From contig OX459104.1 in NCBI GenBank assembly GCA_949775045.1, forward strand, positions 13,067,655 through 13,131,654: a stretch of 64,000 nucleotides of DNA, in the 5' to 3' direction. The notes below the pieces were generated by a model. That model saw only the letters and a program-made list of their open reading frames with translations. It did not search any database and was not told where the DNA came from. The position numbers and the translations under genes were made by a program. The DNA comes from Metridium senile (taxonomy: Eukaryota > Cnidaria > Anthozoa > Actiniaria > Metridiidae). Below, piece by piece: positions 10,289-22,068 of this stretch (position 1 is the stretch's first letter; each line of letters opens with the position of its first letter).

Positions 10289-13200
10289 ATGACTGGACTT
10301 GTAAAAGCCAAGAATTATGACTGGCAAGATTCGAATTTAGCTCTGTTTGGAACGGATACCGACAGAAATGTGAGTAGCTTTTGCAGGTGCATAAATGGTG
10401 TCCTTTTATAGCTAGACATTTAACTTTGCACTTCTTGCTCATTCATCGCTTTTCGATTTGGCCGAAAGTTAATAGTCAGTGGAATTTTCGCCATATATGT
10501 AGACACCTTTGATACATTGGCACTAGTCTTATTAGGTACGAACTTAGGGGACATTTGCGCGCTTACAAGTGATACAAAGTGCAAGTTTGCAATTTGAGAC
10601 CAGTGTTGGTGTAGCGAGGGCTCATCATTTAAATGCTCAGCATTTTTGGCCATTTGTCGGCTTTGTTGAAGCTATCTTTCCTAAGTCGCCGGTGTTAAGA
10701 ATCACGAACGATTGTACAGTAGTTTTGAAAAGGTTATCAGTTTGCTGTTTATGTGTTTTTCTCAGTTTTTGATGTTGTAATCGACGAGTTCGACCAGAAT
10801 TCGCCGACATTATGCATGGTCAGCCATCTTGCATCGCTGGCACTTTTCCCTAATTTATTTGACTCTCAACAACTAAATATCCACTTGTTCCGCTTGCTAT
10901 TTCGTTTAACTTGTGAATACCAACATATATTTAAACATAGGTCAAAAAGGAGTCAGCCGAGACTGAACCAGCTTGGAAAGGAGCAGGGCAGAAAGTTGGG
11001 CTGCAAATTTGGAGAATTGTAAAATTCAAGGTAGGTGCGAATGGATGCGTGAACAATATAAATTACTTAATAAATTATCGAAAGAATTGTATTTTTATAA
11101 GATAGATCGATGTCTGTAAACATTAAGAATACGATTCGTGTTTTATTTAATTCTCATTTTAATCAGCTTGGGTTTTATATCATATTTGATAGACTGCCAA
11201 CTTCGAACCTGACGCAATTATTTATAAAGCATTCTACCTATTCGCATATTCATCAATGTTTTTATTATTTTGATATATAGCCGTTGTATGAATATCTCAT
11301 TTATTACCCTGTTGCTGTTGGCTCTATTTGTTAGTATAAATCATCACTTGGATTTAATTAAAAAATATTAATCTTACCACTAATGGTATATATCCTATAG
11401 TAATATTACCCATCTAAAATGCATAATTAACTTATTAACAAATACTTGAAAATCACTCATCTAAAAATAGTGTTGTTATTGTTATTGATCAAGCAACATT
11501 TAAGGTTTCAAGAGGACTCTCAAAATTGATAAAATAACATTAAAAAAATCTGTCATTTTTAACAGTTTAAATATAAGATATAGTTAAACCAGTTTTTGTC
11601 ATTTATAAGAACTTCTGCAAAGAAATTATGCAATTTGAACAAATTCCTAATATTTTCAATTTTTTAACATCTGAAAAAGGGCCTTGATGTTCCTTGTTGT
11701 GGCTCACCACTGCACAACTGTGAGAACTATGGTAGCTAGATCATATAGTTTTGACTTCAACCATGGAATGTGTTGCTGCAAGATTCTGTAAACATAGAGA
11801 GGAGTTGGTGTGAAATGTTTAAACTAGATCGGCTTAATTCGCTCAACCATGCTTTTTTGGTTGTAATAAATCATTGAAAATGAAAAGGAATTGGTTTACA
11901 TAAAATACTGTTTTGGGGCTAAATTAGGAAGAAAGCGGTGGATATATTAGCTTCTGATGCATCAAAAGAACACCCAAAGACTTTTAAGCATTTTAAGAGC
12001 CAATATTTTGCCAGTAGCAGTTTTTTTTGATGTCAAACTGTTACATTTGCATAATAAGACATACTGTTATACTAACACCACCAAAACATTACCATATAAG
12101 GACAATATATATCAGATTTCATTTTAATGAATTGATTTACAAAAAATTTAATGATTGACTTAAATTTGTTCTTCTAGTTAGTTCTATAGTCACTTATTTT
12201 TTTTTTATTTTCTTTTTCACTTATTTTTATTGCATACGCCTACTTGCAAGAATGTTGTCAAACGAAAAAAGAACATTTGTATTTAGTGGGTTAGGAATAA
12301 ATTAAAAGTACAAAAGATGATCACTGAAGCTGCATGAACTTTCTTTTGTACTTTTAATTTATTCCTAACACACCAAATACAAATGTTCTTTTTTCGTATG
12401 TCAACTTTCTTGCAAATAGGTGTATATTTAACAATTATTTGCCGAAGGTGAATAATAACCACTTGAGTCACGGTGACCAAATTTACTGTACAGAAATGTC
12501 TTTCCCTTGATATCATGTTTTTTATACTTATATTCTGTCATCAATATAATTCATGGCGAGCACTAACAACCTAAAAAAAACTAAAAACAAAATAGAATAA
12601 ATATAAAACATTAAAAAATGCTCCTATGAAAATGCTTCATTCAAAATATATAAAGTTCTTCCTATAAAAATTTTCTTTGAAATATTTAAAAATCATACTG
12701 TTAAATATTATTAGAGACGGACATTTCTTTATATCATTGTTCAAGCCATATAAAGATTATTTGATTAAAATTAATGCAAGTCAAACTTGTAATTTTTAAA
12801 ATACTCCAATTGTATTCTAATCACTCTGCAGTGAACGGCATACAAATTATTTATACACTTACAACTGCACAACCATATCCAGGAGGGAGCATCTCGTTTA
12901 TTTAGCCATTTATAACAAGCCTAGTGTACATGGAAAACGTGAGGATAATTATACAATATTTCATTTAAAATACATTTTTTTTTGTGAGAATGGCTAATAA
13001 AGAGATACCATTGATGGTAAACTCAATTACTATTTGACTTATATACCCCTGTACCTAATTACTATGCATAGTAATTTACACATTCCAAACTGAATACAAT
13101 CCACTAATACAACAATTTGCACCAGCAATTGTTTTAATATTCCGTAAATAAATAAATTTAACCTGGTCATTTATATAGAGGATATTACATGGACGCCGGA

Positions 13201-16200
13201 GATACGAATTTTATCTTTGAGTGTTGATAAGATATCCCACGAGTGAGCGCAGCGAATGAGTGGGATATCTTTTCAACACGAGAAGATAAAATTCATATCT
13301 CCAAGCGTACATGTAATATATGTTCTGTTTATTATATAACAGATTGAAGAAAATTTTTTTTTTTTTGAAAGTTGACTGGTTGAGAGTGATATCACACATG
13401 TGCGATATCAATGATATCTTCATGACTAGGATAGGCTTTTTATCTAGTTGATATCACTCGGTATACCACTATATGTTATATAATAAGCTGTGATTATTAC
13501 ATGGATTCATCTATTCAATGTCTGTTAACTGTAGGTTGAGCATTGGCCTAGAGAAGACTATGGTAAATTCTATAATGGTGATTCCTACATCATTCTCAAT
13601 ACCTACAAAGATAAAGAGTCTGATGTAAGTACATGATTGTTCTTTATATATCATGGCTAGCCTGCAAAACAGGGGTTCTTTTGGAGGTTTTTGGAAAAGT
13701 TGGATTTTGGGGTTCCTGTGTTGTAGCAGAAAGGAAGCAAAGGGGGAGGGGAAGAAAGGAAGGGGACGTGGATGAACGAACTATTAAAAATAACAATGGC
13801 TATAAGGCAGTTGTTTCCTTCCTCTCTCTCTCTCCTTGACCTCCCCAACTTTTTTAGTCTAGGCCCTGTGTTATTCGTGGGTATCAAGACAACACAGGAA
13901 TCCCAAAATCTGATTTTTAAAGACACCATCCCCCAAAAAAACAATACATTCTCTCTTATTTTTACTATTGGTTTATAAAGACCATAAATCAGTTAGTATT
14001 TACCCAATCATTCTAAAACCTGGTACACTTAAACATGTTTTGTTGCTTAAATAGATATATGATTCAACACTCATTCCCAGTCCCTTTCTCAATCCTGGAT
14101 AGGCTAATTATCTTGATAACAATTGGTGATGTCTATAATAGTGCCAATAGTTTACATTTTATTGGTTTTCTCTTACCATAGGAACTTCTCTATGACGTTC
14201 ATTTCTGGATTGGCCAAAATTCCACTCAAGATGAGTATGGTACAGCAGCCTACAAGACTGTAGAACTTGATACCTTGGTGAGTTACGATCAAAGAATGAA
14301 TCTAAATATACACCTAATTCAAAAAAAAGGTTTATGAGGCAAATGGCGATTGGTGATTGCACGACTAAAAGGGACTGTGGGTAATACCAATTTCTTCTTA
14401 TTCCATTCTAAATTACCCGAACACCATTCAGTGATGAGCTTTAGTGGGTGTCTAAAAGGTTTCTCAAAGTTTCTCAAAGTCATTGTTTGGGTAATTTAGA
14501 AACAAATAAGAAGGCATTCATATTACCCATAGTTCCTTTCCTTTCAATCACCAATCGCCGTTTGCCCTGTCAACCTTTTTTGAATTAGATGTATCAGTTT
14601 GTTTTGGTGTTGATGATGAGAATGATATTGGTTGCCAGTTGCAAAAAAAAAAGTCTTTACAACTTGCTTGGTGGATTTTAATGTGGCAAAATTCATTTTC
14701 TTGGTGGACATTATTTACTGTCACTCGTACTGATTGGTTCTCTTTTTTGCATTTGTTTGGTGGGTTGTTACTAATTTTGTGCAGCTTTAGTTGTAAACTG
14801 ACAAATATAGGGGGGGGGGGGGGGGGGCTTGCATAATATTTGGAAAGACAACATAAGGTTTTGCCAACCCCTCCCCCCCATACGCTAATAAATGAAATCC
14901 CCTTAACCCTAAAAGGAGTGCTGACCACTTTAACAAAGGGAGTCCCCACACTCTGTCAAAAGGAGATAGGAAAGCCTTCAGTATTTTTTTCTGTGTTTTT
15001 CTTCAGCTTGATGACAAACCTATACAACATAGAGAAGTCCAAGGTCATGAGTCAAAAACATTCAAGAAGTACTTCCCTAGACTGGAACACTGGAAAGGAG
15101 GGTAAGCAACCACAGGAATTGTTTTAATTTATGCCTACAGTAAAAATATAATGACATTTTTTCAAAAATCCCCAACAACTCACAAAAATTGTTTGAATGC
15201 GCACGTATGAGATTCCTGTGGCTTTTTGCAAGCGATTTTGTTGAGAACTTTGAAAGCGGTGTCGAAGAGGGTAATATACAACTCTCTTCGATATCTGTCG
15301 TGAGTGAGAAAGTCGCGTACGATTCTCGATCTCGCAAGACAAACAAACCACCACAGGAAGCCCACCTGCGGCTCAAGTCCAGTAGCAAAGGAGCAAAGTA
15401 CTTTTTTTAATATGTGTGCTGTAAAAAACTAATATTTTTCGCTTTAAAAAAATCTTGAGATAGACTGGTTGGGCTGCCTTTGATGCAAACAGCTATTCAT
15501 GTAGCAAAGGCACGAGTACACCCTACTCACAGCGCTTCATTGTTTTTAATTAAACAATTCTGTGACATCATAGAATTATACAATGGATTGAGTTATCATT
15601 TGATTTTAACCAATCAGAAATGAAGACATATTTTGAATAATAATAATCTTAGTGTAGGTTTGTAGGTTGGAATCATTTTAAAAATAAGTAAGAGTCATCT
15701 TATTTGTTTTTATGTTTTATTTTAATCAAACACATTTAAAATTCCCTTTATTTCGATAGCTTTATTTGTTTTGATTTTCTATGCGTGTGCTATAGATAGC
15801 GCGCACACATTTTTATTAGTTTTTAGGCCGTTGTTATGTTGATATCAAACATTCTGTAACATCCATGAAGATGGGCGATTAGCCCGAAACGTTGGATTAA
15901 ATAATCTAAAAAAGGTTGATGACTCTTACTTCTTTATCTAATAATAATCTTATTTGATGGTATTTTCATTGCAGGGCTGATACTGGCTTCAATCATGTAG
16001 AACCTGAGAAATATGAACCACGCTTGTTGCATGTCAGGAAAGAAGGTGTAAGTATACAACACTTAACTCTAACTTAATCATAACATACAGCAAACAGGAG
16101 TCCCCTTGTAAGGTGGATGAGGGAGGGGGGGGGGGGGGGGGGAGGTGGTTGTAAACCTCAAAACCGCACAAAAATCAGCAAAAATCAAAATTTAAAAAAA

Positions 16201-19200
16201 AAAACGCAACCGCAAGATTTGTGAAAATTCAACAATATAAATGAAAAGGACCACAAAACTGCACCAAAAAATAGTGTGAAACCGCATCACTGCAAACCTT
16301 TATGCCCCTCTCCTTGTTTTAGTTGAAACAAGAACTTTAGGCTCTTACATGTATGTTAGTTTGCCCTTTTTTGAATTGAAAACATGCTACATGCTAGTGC
16401 TAATCAAAGGTGCAGGATTGCATAAACTTCATCCAAATTAGATAAATTGTTATTTTCTAAAGAAATGTACTTGCCTTGGTCTGCATCATTTTTCTGCAAC
16501 CCTGGTCATCACTTATCTAATCAGAGTTTGAATTTAGAATAATGTTAATGATTATTTTCTTTTGTCTACAGAGAAAAGTCACTATCAAAGAAGTTACTTT
16601 GTGTCAGAAGAACTTAAAGAAAGAGGATGCATACGTCATTGATTGTGGAATGAAAATTTTCCAGGTATATTATGATAAAACTAATTTTATTATTGCCCAA
16701 TCCAAAGTTGTAATTAATCTAACTATCTACACCTAATTGCAAGAACATTGTTCTGACTTTTGTAATTTAGTGGGAAAGGAATTAATTAAAAGACTAAAGA
16801 AGATCACTCAAGCTGAACTCTTTCTTCATAAAAGAGTTCATGTGTTTAGGTGTATCTATTATTGTCATTATAATTTCTTCTCAGCGCCTAGAACAGTCCT
16901 TAATTATAGGCAATATATAGATTATTGTTATTTTTATTATTATTATAGTGGAATGGCGTGAACGCTCACATGAACGAGAAGTATGAGGCTGGACAGTATA
17001 CCATCCAGTTACGGGTAAGAATTTGTTTTATATGTAAAGTATTGTCAGTGGGTGTCCCAATTGCAAATGAAGCAGGGTTCGTACGGGTTTTGGAAAGTCT
17101 TTTGGAAAGTTTTGGAAATTGGTAATGCATTTTTCCAGGACCTGGAAAGTTTTGGAAAATTCCTTTTTCACCTGCTGGGATATGGAAAAGTTATGAATTT
17201 TTTGTCGGTTGACCAGCTCCTACCTTGCAAAGAACTGTTTTCGTTGTAATTAAAGAAATGGCTGATGATTTGTTTGCCTGCCGCAATCAATGCCCGTTGG
17301 CACTTTTTGCTTGTGTGGTTTTGAAATTTTCAGTAATTATAGGCTTTGAAAAAGTTTTGGAAATTTTCTCTGAGGATTCTGTACGAACCCTGATGAAGGC
17401 GCTAGGGGAATTTCAGCGCTAGGGGTGGGTGTCAGATAACTCTAAGAACACCCCCAAGATTTTCCAATTTTGGGAGCTCAACCAAATGCCGATATGGCCG
17501 CTACTTCATTATCTTATTTTTTGAAATTATTGAACACTACATCAAAATTATAGATTAGAATGACATCAACAAAGGTAAAACGTTTGAGACAAAAATATAA
17601 AATTCTTGAGAAGTTATGAGAATTTCAAAAGTGTAAAAACACCACAATTAGGCTAACAAGGAAACAGTTCACTGAACACATTGAAATATGTGTGAAATAT
17701 GTGTAAGTTTGATTCCAAATCGTTTCACTTGAATTATATTTATAACAACAAAAGTTTCCCAAAATACATATTTTTGCTTGCTCTTCTGATGGTGGTGCCT
17801 ATTTTTTAAGAAAAGATTTATATTTTTGAAAGTCAATTGGCATTTGGTCAATGGACCACTACAGAGAATATTGCAGTGATGTACATGTAAGCTATAATTG
17901 TGTTTCTTTTGCAGTCAGCACGTGGTGGAAAGCCAACACTAGATGTGCTAGGTAAGCTTGAAAAACTGTCCTGTAAGCTCCTGTTACACAGCATAATTTT
18001 CTCAGCAACTTGTCTGGCAATGCAGCTGAAACACAAAATACTGAAGAATTGCATTTATTTAATGTATAATTATTTGTATATTTATTTATATATTTATCTA
18101 TATATTATTTACTTGATGTTGATCTATTTATCTATCTACTTTTATATTTACTTGATTATGATTTATTTGTATATTTATTTATTTATGCATTTGTATATTT
18201 ATTTATTGGTATATTTATTTATTTATTTATATATTGACTTGTATATTTATTTGTATAATATTAACTTGATGTTTATTTATTTGTCTTTATATTATTTACT
18301 TATTTATTTACTTGATTTATATTTATTTATTAATTTATGCATTTATTAATTAATTTATTTGTTTATTCATTTATTTATCATATATTTATCTATATATTAT
18401 TTACTTATATATTTACTTGATTGATTGATTGATTGATTGATTTATGTATTTATTTATTAATTTATTTATTCATTAGTCTTATCAAATGGCTCATTATTTT
18501 GTAGATGATCAAGAAGATGGGGAAATTTCAGAGTCAGTGGCAGAGACTGGCGTGTTTGATAATGCTGCAGAACCTGATGATGATCCAGCCGTGAGTTTTT
18601 CAACACTTTTACATGAATATTATTGTATTAATGAGCACAGGGGAGATTTGTTATATCATGCACTGAACTATTATAAATTCACAATAGCATAATCAGGTGA
18701 TTGGTCCACCTTTTAGGGTTCTGGCCCAAAAAACAGTTACGTAACATGATTCTGTATCTGCAAGGGTCATTTTTACTCTGCTTTGTTGCTAAATTAAAGA
18801 ATATTGTACAGCGTTACCTTCTAGGGGTTATAGTCAACAAGGCTTTATCAGTTATTTTTATCTGTACATAACTTTTAGGTTTTCTTTTTCAAATCCTCTG
18901 CCGACCACTCCTACCACTTTTTCAAAGGGAATGCCCCCCATGGCTTCCACTCTATAAGTTCACGTTTTTCTATTGCCAATGACTACCTTTGTTTTTAATT
19001 AGGTGTTTAAAGCAATGGTAACATTGTTGTTATGACTAGGAAATAACTGATTTTATTGTTTTTGACAATCAGCCTGAAGATGACAAATCCGGTGAGAGCG
19101 CCCTTATCAAGTAAGTAGCTATGTTGACTGTTTGTTTGGTTGGTGTAGTGGTTTACTTAATGTCTCGCTGTGAGTTGAACCCTCCCATACAACAAACATG

Positions 19201-22068
19201 CTTCTGATTGGCTACTGGATACTAGCTAGAAGTGAGCGTGCGAAAACACTTGGAAACAACTTAACACAAATGTTTTGAAGAATTGTTTAAGTTCATTTCA
19301 AACTGTATAAACGTTTTTTTGACAGCAAAGTGTGGTTTTATTTGAGCAACCAACTAAAAAACAAGCAAAACAAGTTTCATATGTGACACAAAATTGGTAT
19401 AAATACAGCTACAGTAAACCTCCCCCGAAATTGGTATATATACCCCCTCCCCCCCTTCCCACGTATAAGAACCTAAAATTGAAGAACCTGTCAGGCTGGA
19501 ATTTTCATTTGTTTGTTTGTTTTTTATAAAAAAAGAGCCATGTGCAAAAGCATTGACCTGTATGTAAATAAAATATGAAGAAAAGTGTTGTAATGGTGAA
19601 GTGAGTGATACTAATAGAACCTAGATAGTCTGATTTCAAGTTAAGCACCATTTAATTAAGCACCATTTATAAGAACCTGTTGAGCCTGACTCGGAAAAAT
19701 CTAGGTTCTTATACGCGGGGTTTTACTGTATTTAAAAAAAACGTAGAATAATGAATACTGCACAGTACTGAATAGTGCATTGCAAGGCCGAAATGCATTT
19801 TGGATCTTGCAATATAGTTTAAAATAAATAATAATTAGTTATTTTATTCTTATAGTGCATTCCATTCAAGACAATATACCAGTTACTTATGGAGAGTAAA
19901 TATCACTGTATATTTATTTTTTTATTTCAAATTAATGAGACCCACAATGCCCTTTGGTCTTGGAATGTACTATTCAGTATTCAACGTTTATTGAAAGAGC
20001 TGTATATTCTTGAACCAATCTGAGTGTGCGATTTTCTATCAATAACTGCATATTTATATAGTGGAAACTAGCGAGTAAATTAGTATAGGCTGCATCGGTG
20101 TTTGATATAAACTATAGGTAATAATATTAAGTCAACATTTTTTACGGTGTTACAAATTTCATTATATTACCTATTATTTCTAATAATGATTAATGTTAAT
20201 ATAGGCTGTCTGATGCCAGTGGTAAACTAGAGTTTGAAGAGATTGTCTCTGGTAGTCTTAGAGGCAAAAGACAACAGCTCAAGAGTAAAGATGGTATGTG
20301 TTGCCATGACAATAACTAGATTAAGGACTGACAGAGCAGACACGTGACTAGAGTAGTTACCATGCCTACCCACCCCTCAGCACTTTCAAACACGCGCAAA
20401 ATCCTTCCCGGAATGCATACGATATAGTCATATATTCAAGCACTTGTGGACAGAATTTCTGCATATGGCTGTTTATTATATGGATAATAGTGTTTTACCA
20501 GAAACTAAAATACTTGTATTTTCCATATTTTCACTAGTGAATATATGAAAAAGTTATTTGCCAAATGTCCCCTATGAACTCGCACGTCCATATCATAAAA
20601 CCAACATTATATGTTGGCTTAAAGATATGAATTTTTGCTGCGCTTGACAGTAAAATATTAATTTCACCACTCGAAAATAAAATTCATCTCTTCATGCCAC
20701 CGTGCAATATCCTCTATATATGTATGTATATATTTAGTTATAGATTTAGCTATATATTTACTTATATAGTTAGATAGTCTATGCATTTCGATATTTATAC
20801 ATTTATTTAAATGTTTAATTATTTATCTCTTCGTTTATTTATTTATTTATTTGTTTCATCATTAATTCTTATTCATTTATTTGTCTGTTTTTTAGTTTTC
20901 ATGGTCTATACTGGCACCCATCTCTTTGTTTGGATAGGAGGAAGATGCAGCAAAAGTGAAAAACAAAATAGCATGAGTTATGCTCATGTAAGAAATATTG
21001 ATGATAAAATAATACATTTATTTCATGATCACACTGGGATTGACTACATATCGCTTTACAAAACCACAATACACTAGAGCGAAAACACTAGAACCATGAA
21101 ATAAAAACAAAATAGTTACCAACTAATAGTTTCTATTTAGTGACTATTTAGTCAGTATCACTCAGCCAGAAACATCAAATACAAAAGGAAACAATACCTC
21201 ATTACAACTTTACTTGTCTTTGATAGTGACTAATAGTCACTAAATAAGAACTATTACACGTTAGGAATTTGACTTTATTGTATGGATTAGTGTTAGCGCT
21301 CTACAATACAATACATTTTATTTATAGAGGGTATCACATGACAGTACCAAAGAACTGATGACCCAGTTGGCCTCCTAATAATTAATAAATAAATAATAGA
21401 CTACATGCAAAATATAACAAAGGAGATGATTATAAGATAATAATGGTTGACCTTCCTTCCCTGATCCCCCTCTCACCCTTCCCAGCCCCCTCTCCTTATA
21501 GCCTCTATACAGGCCAACAAAGTGTTTGTAAACGCCGAATTGAAATATGGTGACTAGTTTGGATAACTAGCTATTTCCCCTGACTGGGTAGCCTCGTATG
21601 CATGCGAAAACTCTATTGTGAACACGAGGCTAGTCAGTCAGTACAATCGAAATCACTAGATGTGAACGCCTCTGGCCAATCATTTTGCTCAAAATTGGTC
21701 ACGTGGACCAACAACAACAACAACAACAACAAAAACACGCCCAAGGACAAATTTTCAACGGATATTGAACTACTCTAGTGATTTTCATAGTATTAGGTCG
21801 CTGTATTTTGACTTATAAATATTCTATAAAGCAGGAGTTTTTCATTAAGGTTCCAATCCTATTGAAATCCCAGAAACCTTTTTATTGTAATGCAGCTGAT
21901 TAAATTGCTTGTTTTTGTGTGAAGATCATAATGATAACACAGTTAGTATGTTACTAATTGATATTTATTTTGTAGGACTATCTGCAAAAAGTCGGTAATC
22001 CTCTATTGTCTGTAACAGCTTTGAGTGAAGGCCAGAAAAATGAGGATTTCGATGATGTTTGGAAGTAA
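10289..22068 (+). CDS. Severin/fragmin-like gelsolin-family protein, complete (gene 2)
   Basis: Three-domain gelsolin-family protein that severs, caps and nucleates actin filaments under calcium control (family knowledge). Fourteen exons, all with AG/GT borders and matching phases: 10289-10369, 10941-11030, 13535-13624, 14182-14277, 15007-15101, 15975-16047, 16572-16664, 16949-17014, 17915-17951, 18505-18590, 19073-19110, 20205-20293, 20896-20987, 21976-22068. I count 372 residues, against about 362 for Dictyostelium severin. The order of signatures fits severin: [41 protein letters not shown] and REVQGHES (domain 1); TGFNHVEP, then [15 protein letters not shown] and MNEKYEAGQ (domain 2); an acidic linker encoded by 18505-19110; and [15 protein letters not shown] (domain 3). 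The start follows a promoter and fits the family N terminus. It is a tandem paralogue of the gene ending at 5662. An intron in the 3' UTR begins 6 nt after the stop, too close to trigger nonsense-mediated decay. Its last exons are duplicated twice downstream of the Polinton. Confidence 0.9.
12235..12425. mobile_element. Foldback MITE, family 4
   Basis: Near-perfect hairpin. ACTTGCAAGAATGTTGTC, then AAAAGAACATTTGTATTT and TAGGAATAAATTAAAAGTAC, pair with the mirror sequence ending TTGCAAATAGGTGTA. Fragments of the same family occur at 2,135-2,190 and 16,730-16,858. It lies in intron 2 of the severin gene. Confidence 0.7.
13180..13320. mobile_element. Foldback element, family 5 (copy 1)
   Basis: ATAGAGGATATTACATGG at the left and ACATGTAATATA at the right, with arms GAGATACGAATTTTATCTT/AAGATAAAATTCATATCTC and GATATCCCAC/GTGGGATATC. 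The same design recurs at 20,601-20,720 and 56,578-56,746. Confidence 0.65.
14310..14591. mobile_element. Foldback MITE, family 1 (copy 2)
   Basis: Starts CACCTAATTCAAAA and ends TTTTTTGAATTAGATG. Internal boxes GGCGATTGG, GACTGTGGGTAAT, AATTACCC and CAATCGCCG match 1,830-2,129. It lies in intron 4 of the severin gene. Confidence 0.7.
15181..15390. repeat. Dispersed repeat shared with 52,740-52,960
   Basis: TTTGAATGCGCAC, then GTGGCTTTTTGCAAGCGATTT here matches, inverted, the stretch around 52,797-52,850 (GCTTGTAAAAAGCCACAGGA and GCGCATTCAAACAAA). CCACAGGAAGCCCACCTGCG at 15,351 resembles the other arm. Probably a degenerate foldback repeat; no gene. Confidence 0.45.
15858..15900 (+). repeat. 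Hammerhead-like/Penelope-type hairpin
   Basis: ATCCATGAAGATGGGCGATT, then AGCCCGAAACGTTGGAT: outer stem ATCCA/TGGAT, inner stem GGGC/GCCC, unpaired GAAA. This is the GAAGA...CGAAACGTT tail motif common in Penelope-like elements. Intronic. Confidence 0.4.
16123..16148. repeat. Poly-G tract
   Basis: A G-rich run inside the intron between exons 6 and 7 of the severin gene. Similar G runs occur at 14,811-14,827 and 50,836-50,860. Confidence 0.7.
17073..17392. mobile_element. TIR MITE with CAGGGTTCGTAC ends
   Basis: A 320-bp element with inverted ends CAGGGTTCGTAC (17073) and GTACGAACCCTG (ending 17392), flanked on both sides by ATGAAG (17067-17072, 17393-17398). The interior is rich in TTTTGGAAA repeats. 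Ends beginning CAGGG suggest hAT ancestry, although hAT target duplications are usually 8 bp. It lies in intron 8 of the severin gene. Confidence 0.7.
18055..18480. repeat. TTTA-rich microsatellite
   Basis: About 425 bp of TATTTATTTA variants with a GATT run (18,419-18,441), in the intron before exon 10 (18,505). The long Tyr/Leu/Ile frame across it is an artefact. Confidence 0.85.
19410..19730. mobile_element. Tc1/mariner-like MITE, TA target
   Basis: Left end TACAGTAAACC and right end GGTTTTACTGTA are inverted. Inner arms CGTATAAGAACCTA and TAGGTTCTTATACG pair. TA lies at both outer borders. Intronic in the severin gene; no transposase. Confidence 0.65.
20060..20180. repeat. Penelope-like tail repeat, copy 3 (fragment)
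   Basis: GGAAACTAGCGAGTAAATT, AGTATAGGCTGC, ATTTTTTACGGTGTT and TTTCATTATATTACCTAT match the repeats at 2,860-3,010 and 6,535-6,960, but the hairpin core is missing. It ends about 25 bp before severin exon 12. Confidence 0.45.
20601..20720. mobile_element. Foldback element, family 5 (copy 2)
   Basis: AAGATATGAATTTTTGCTG against CGAAAATAAAATTCATCTCTT, ending CACCGTGCAATATCCTCTAT. Same layout as 56,578-56,746. Intronic. Confidence 0.6.

Noticed and set aside
13657..15388. Frames of 60-130 codons within severin introns
   Set aside because: They overlap MITE arms, G runs and each other on opposite strands and break the well-phased severin gene model.
17900..18349. 149-codon frame rich in Tyr/Ile/Leu
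   Set aside because: Only its first 37 nt are a severin exon; the rest is the TTTA microsatellite.
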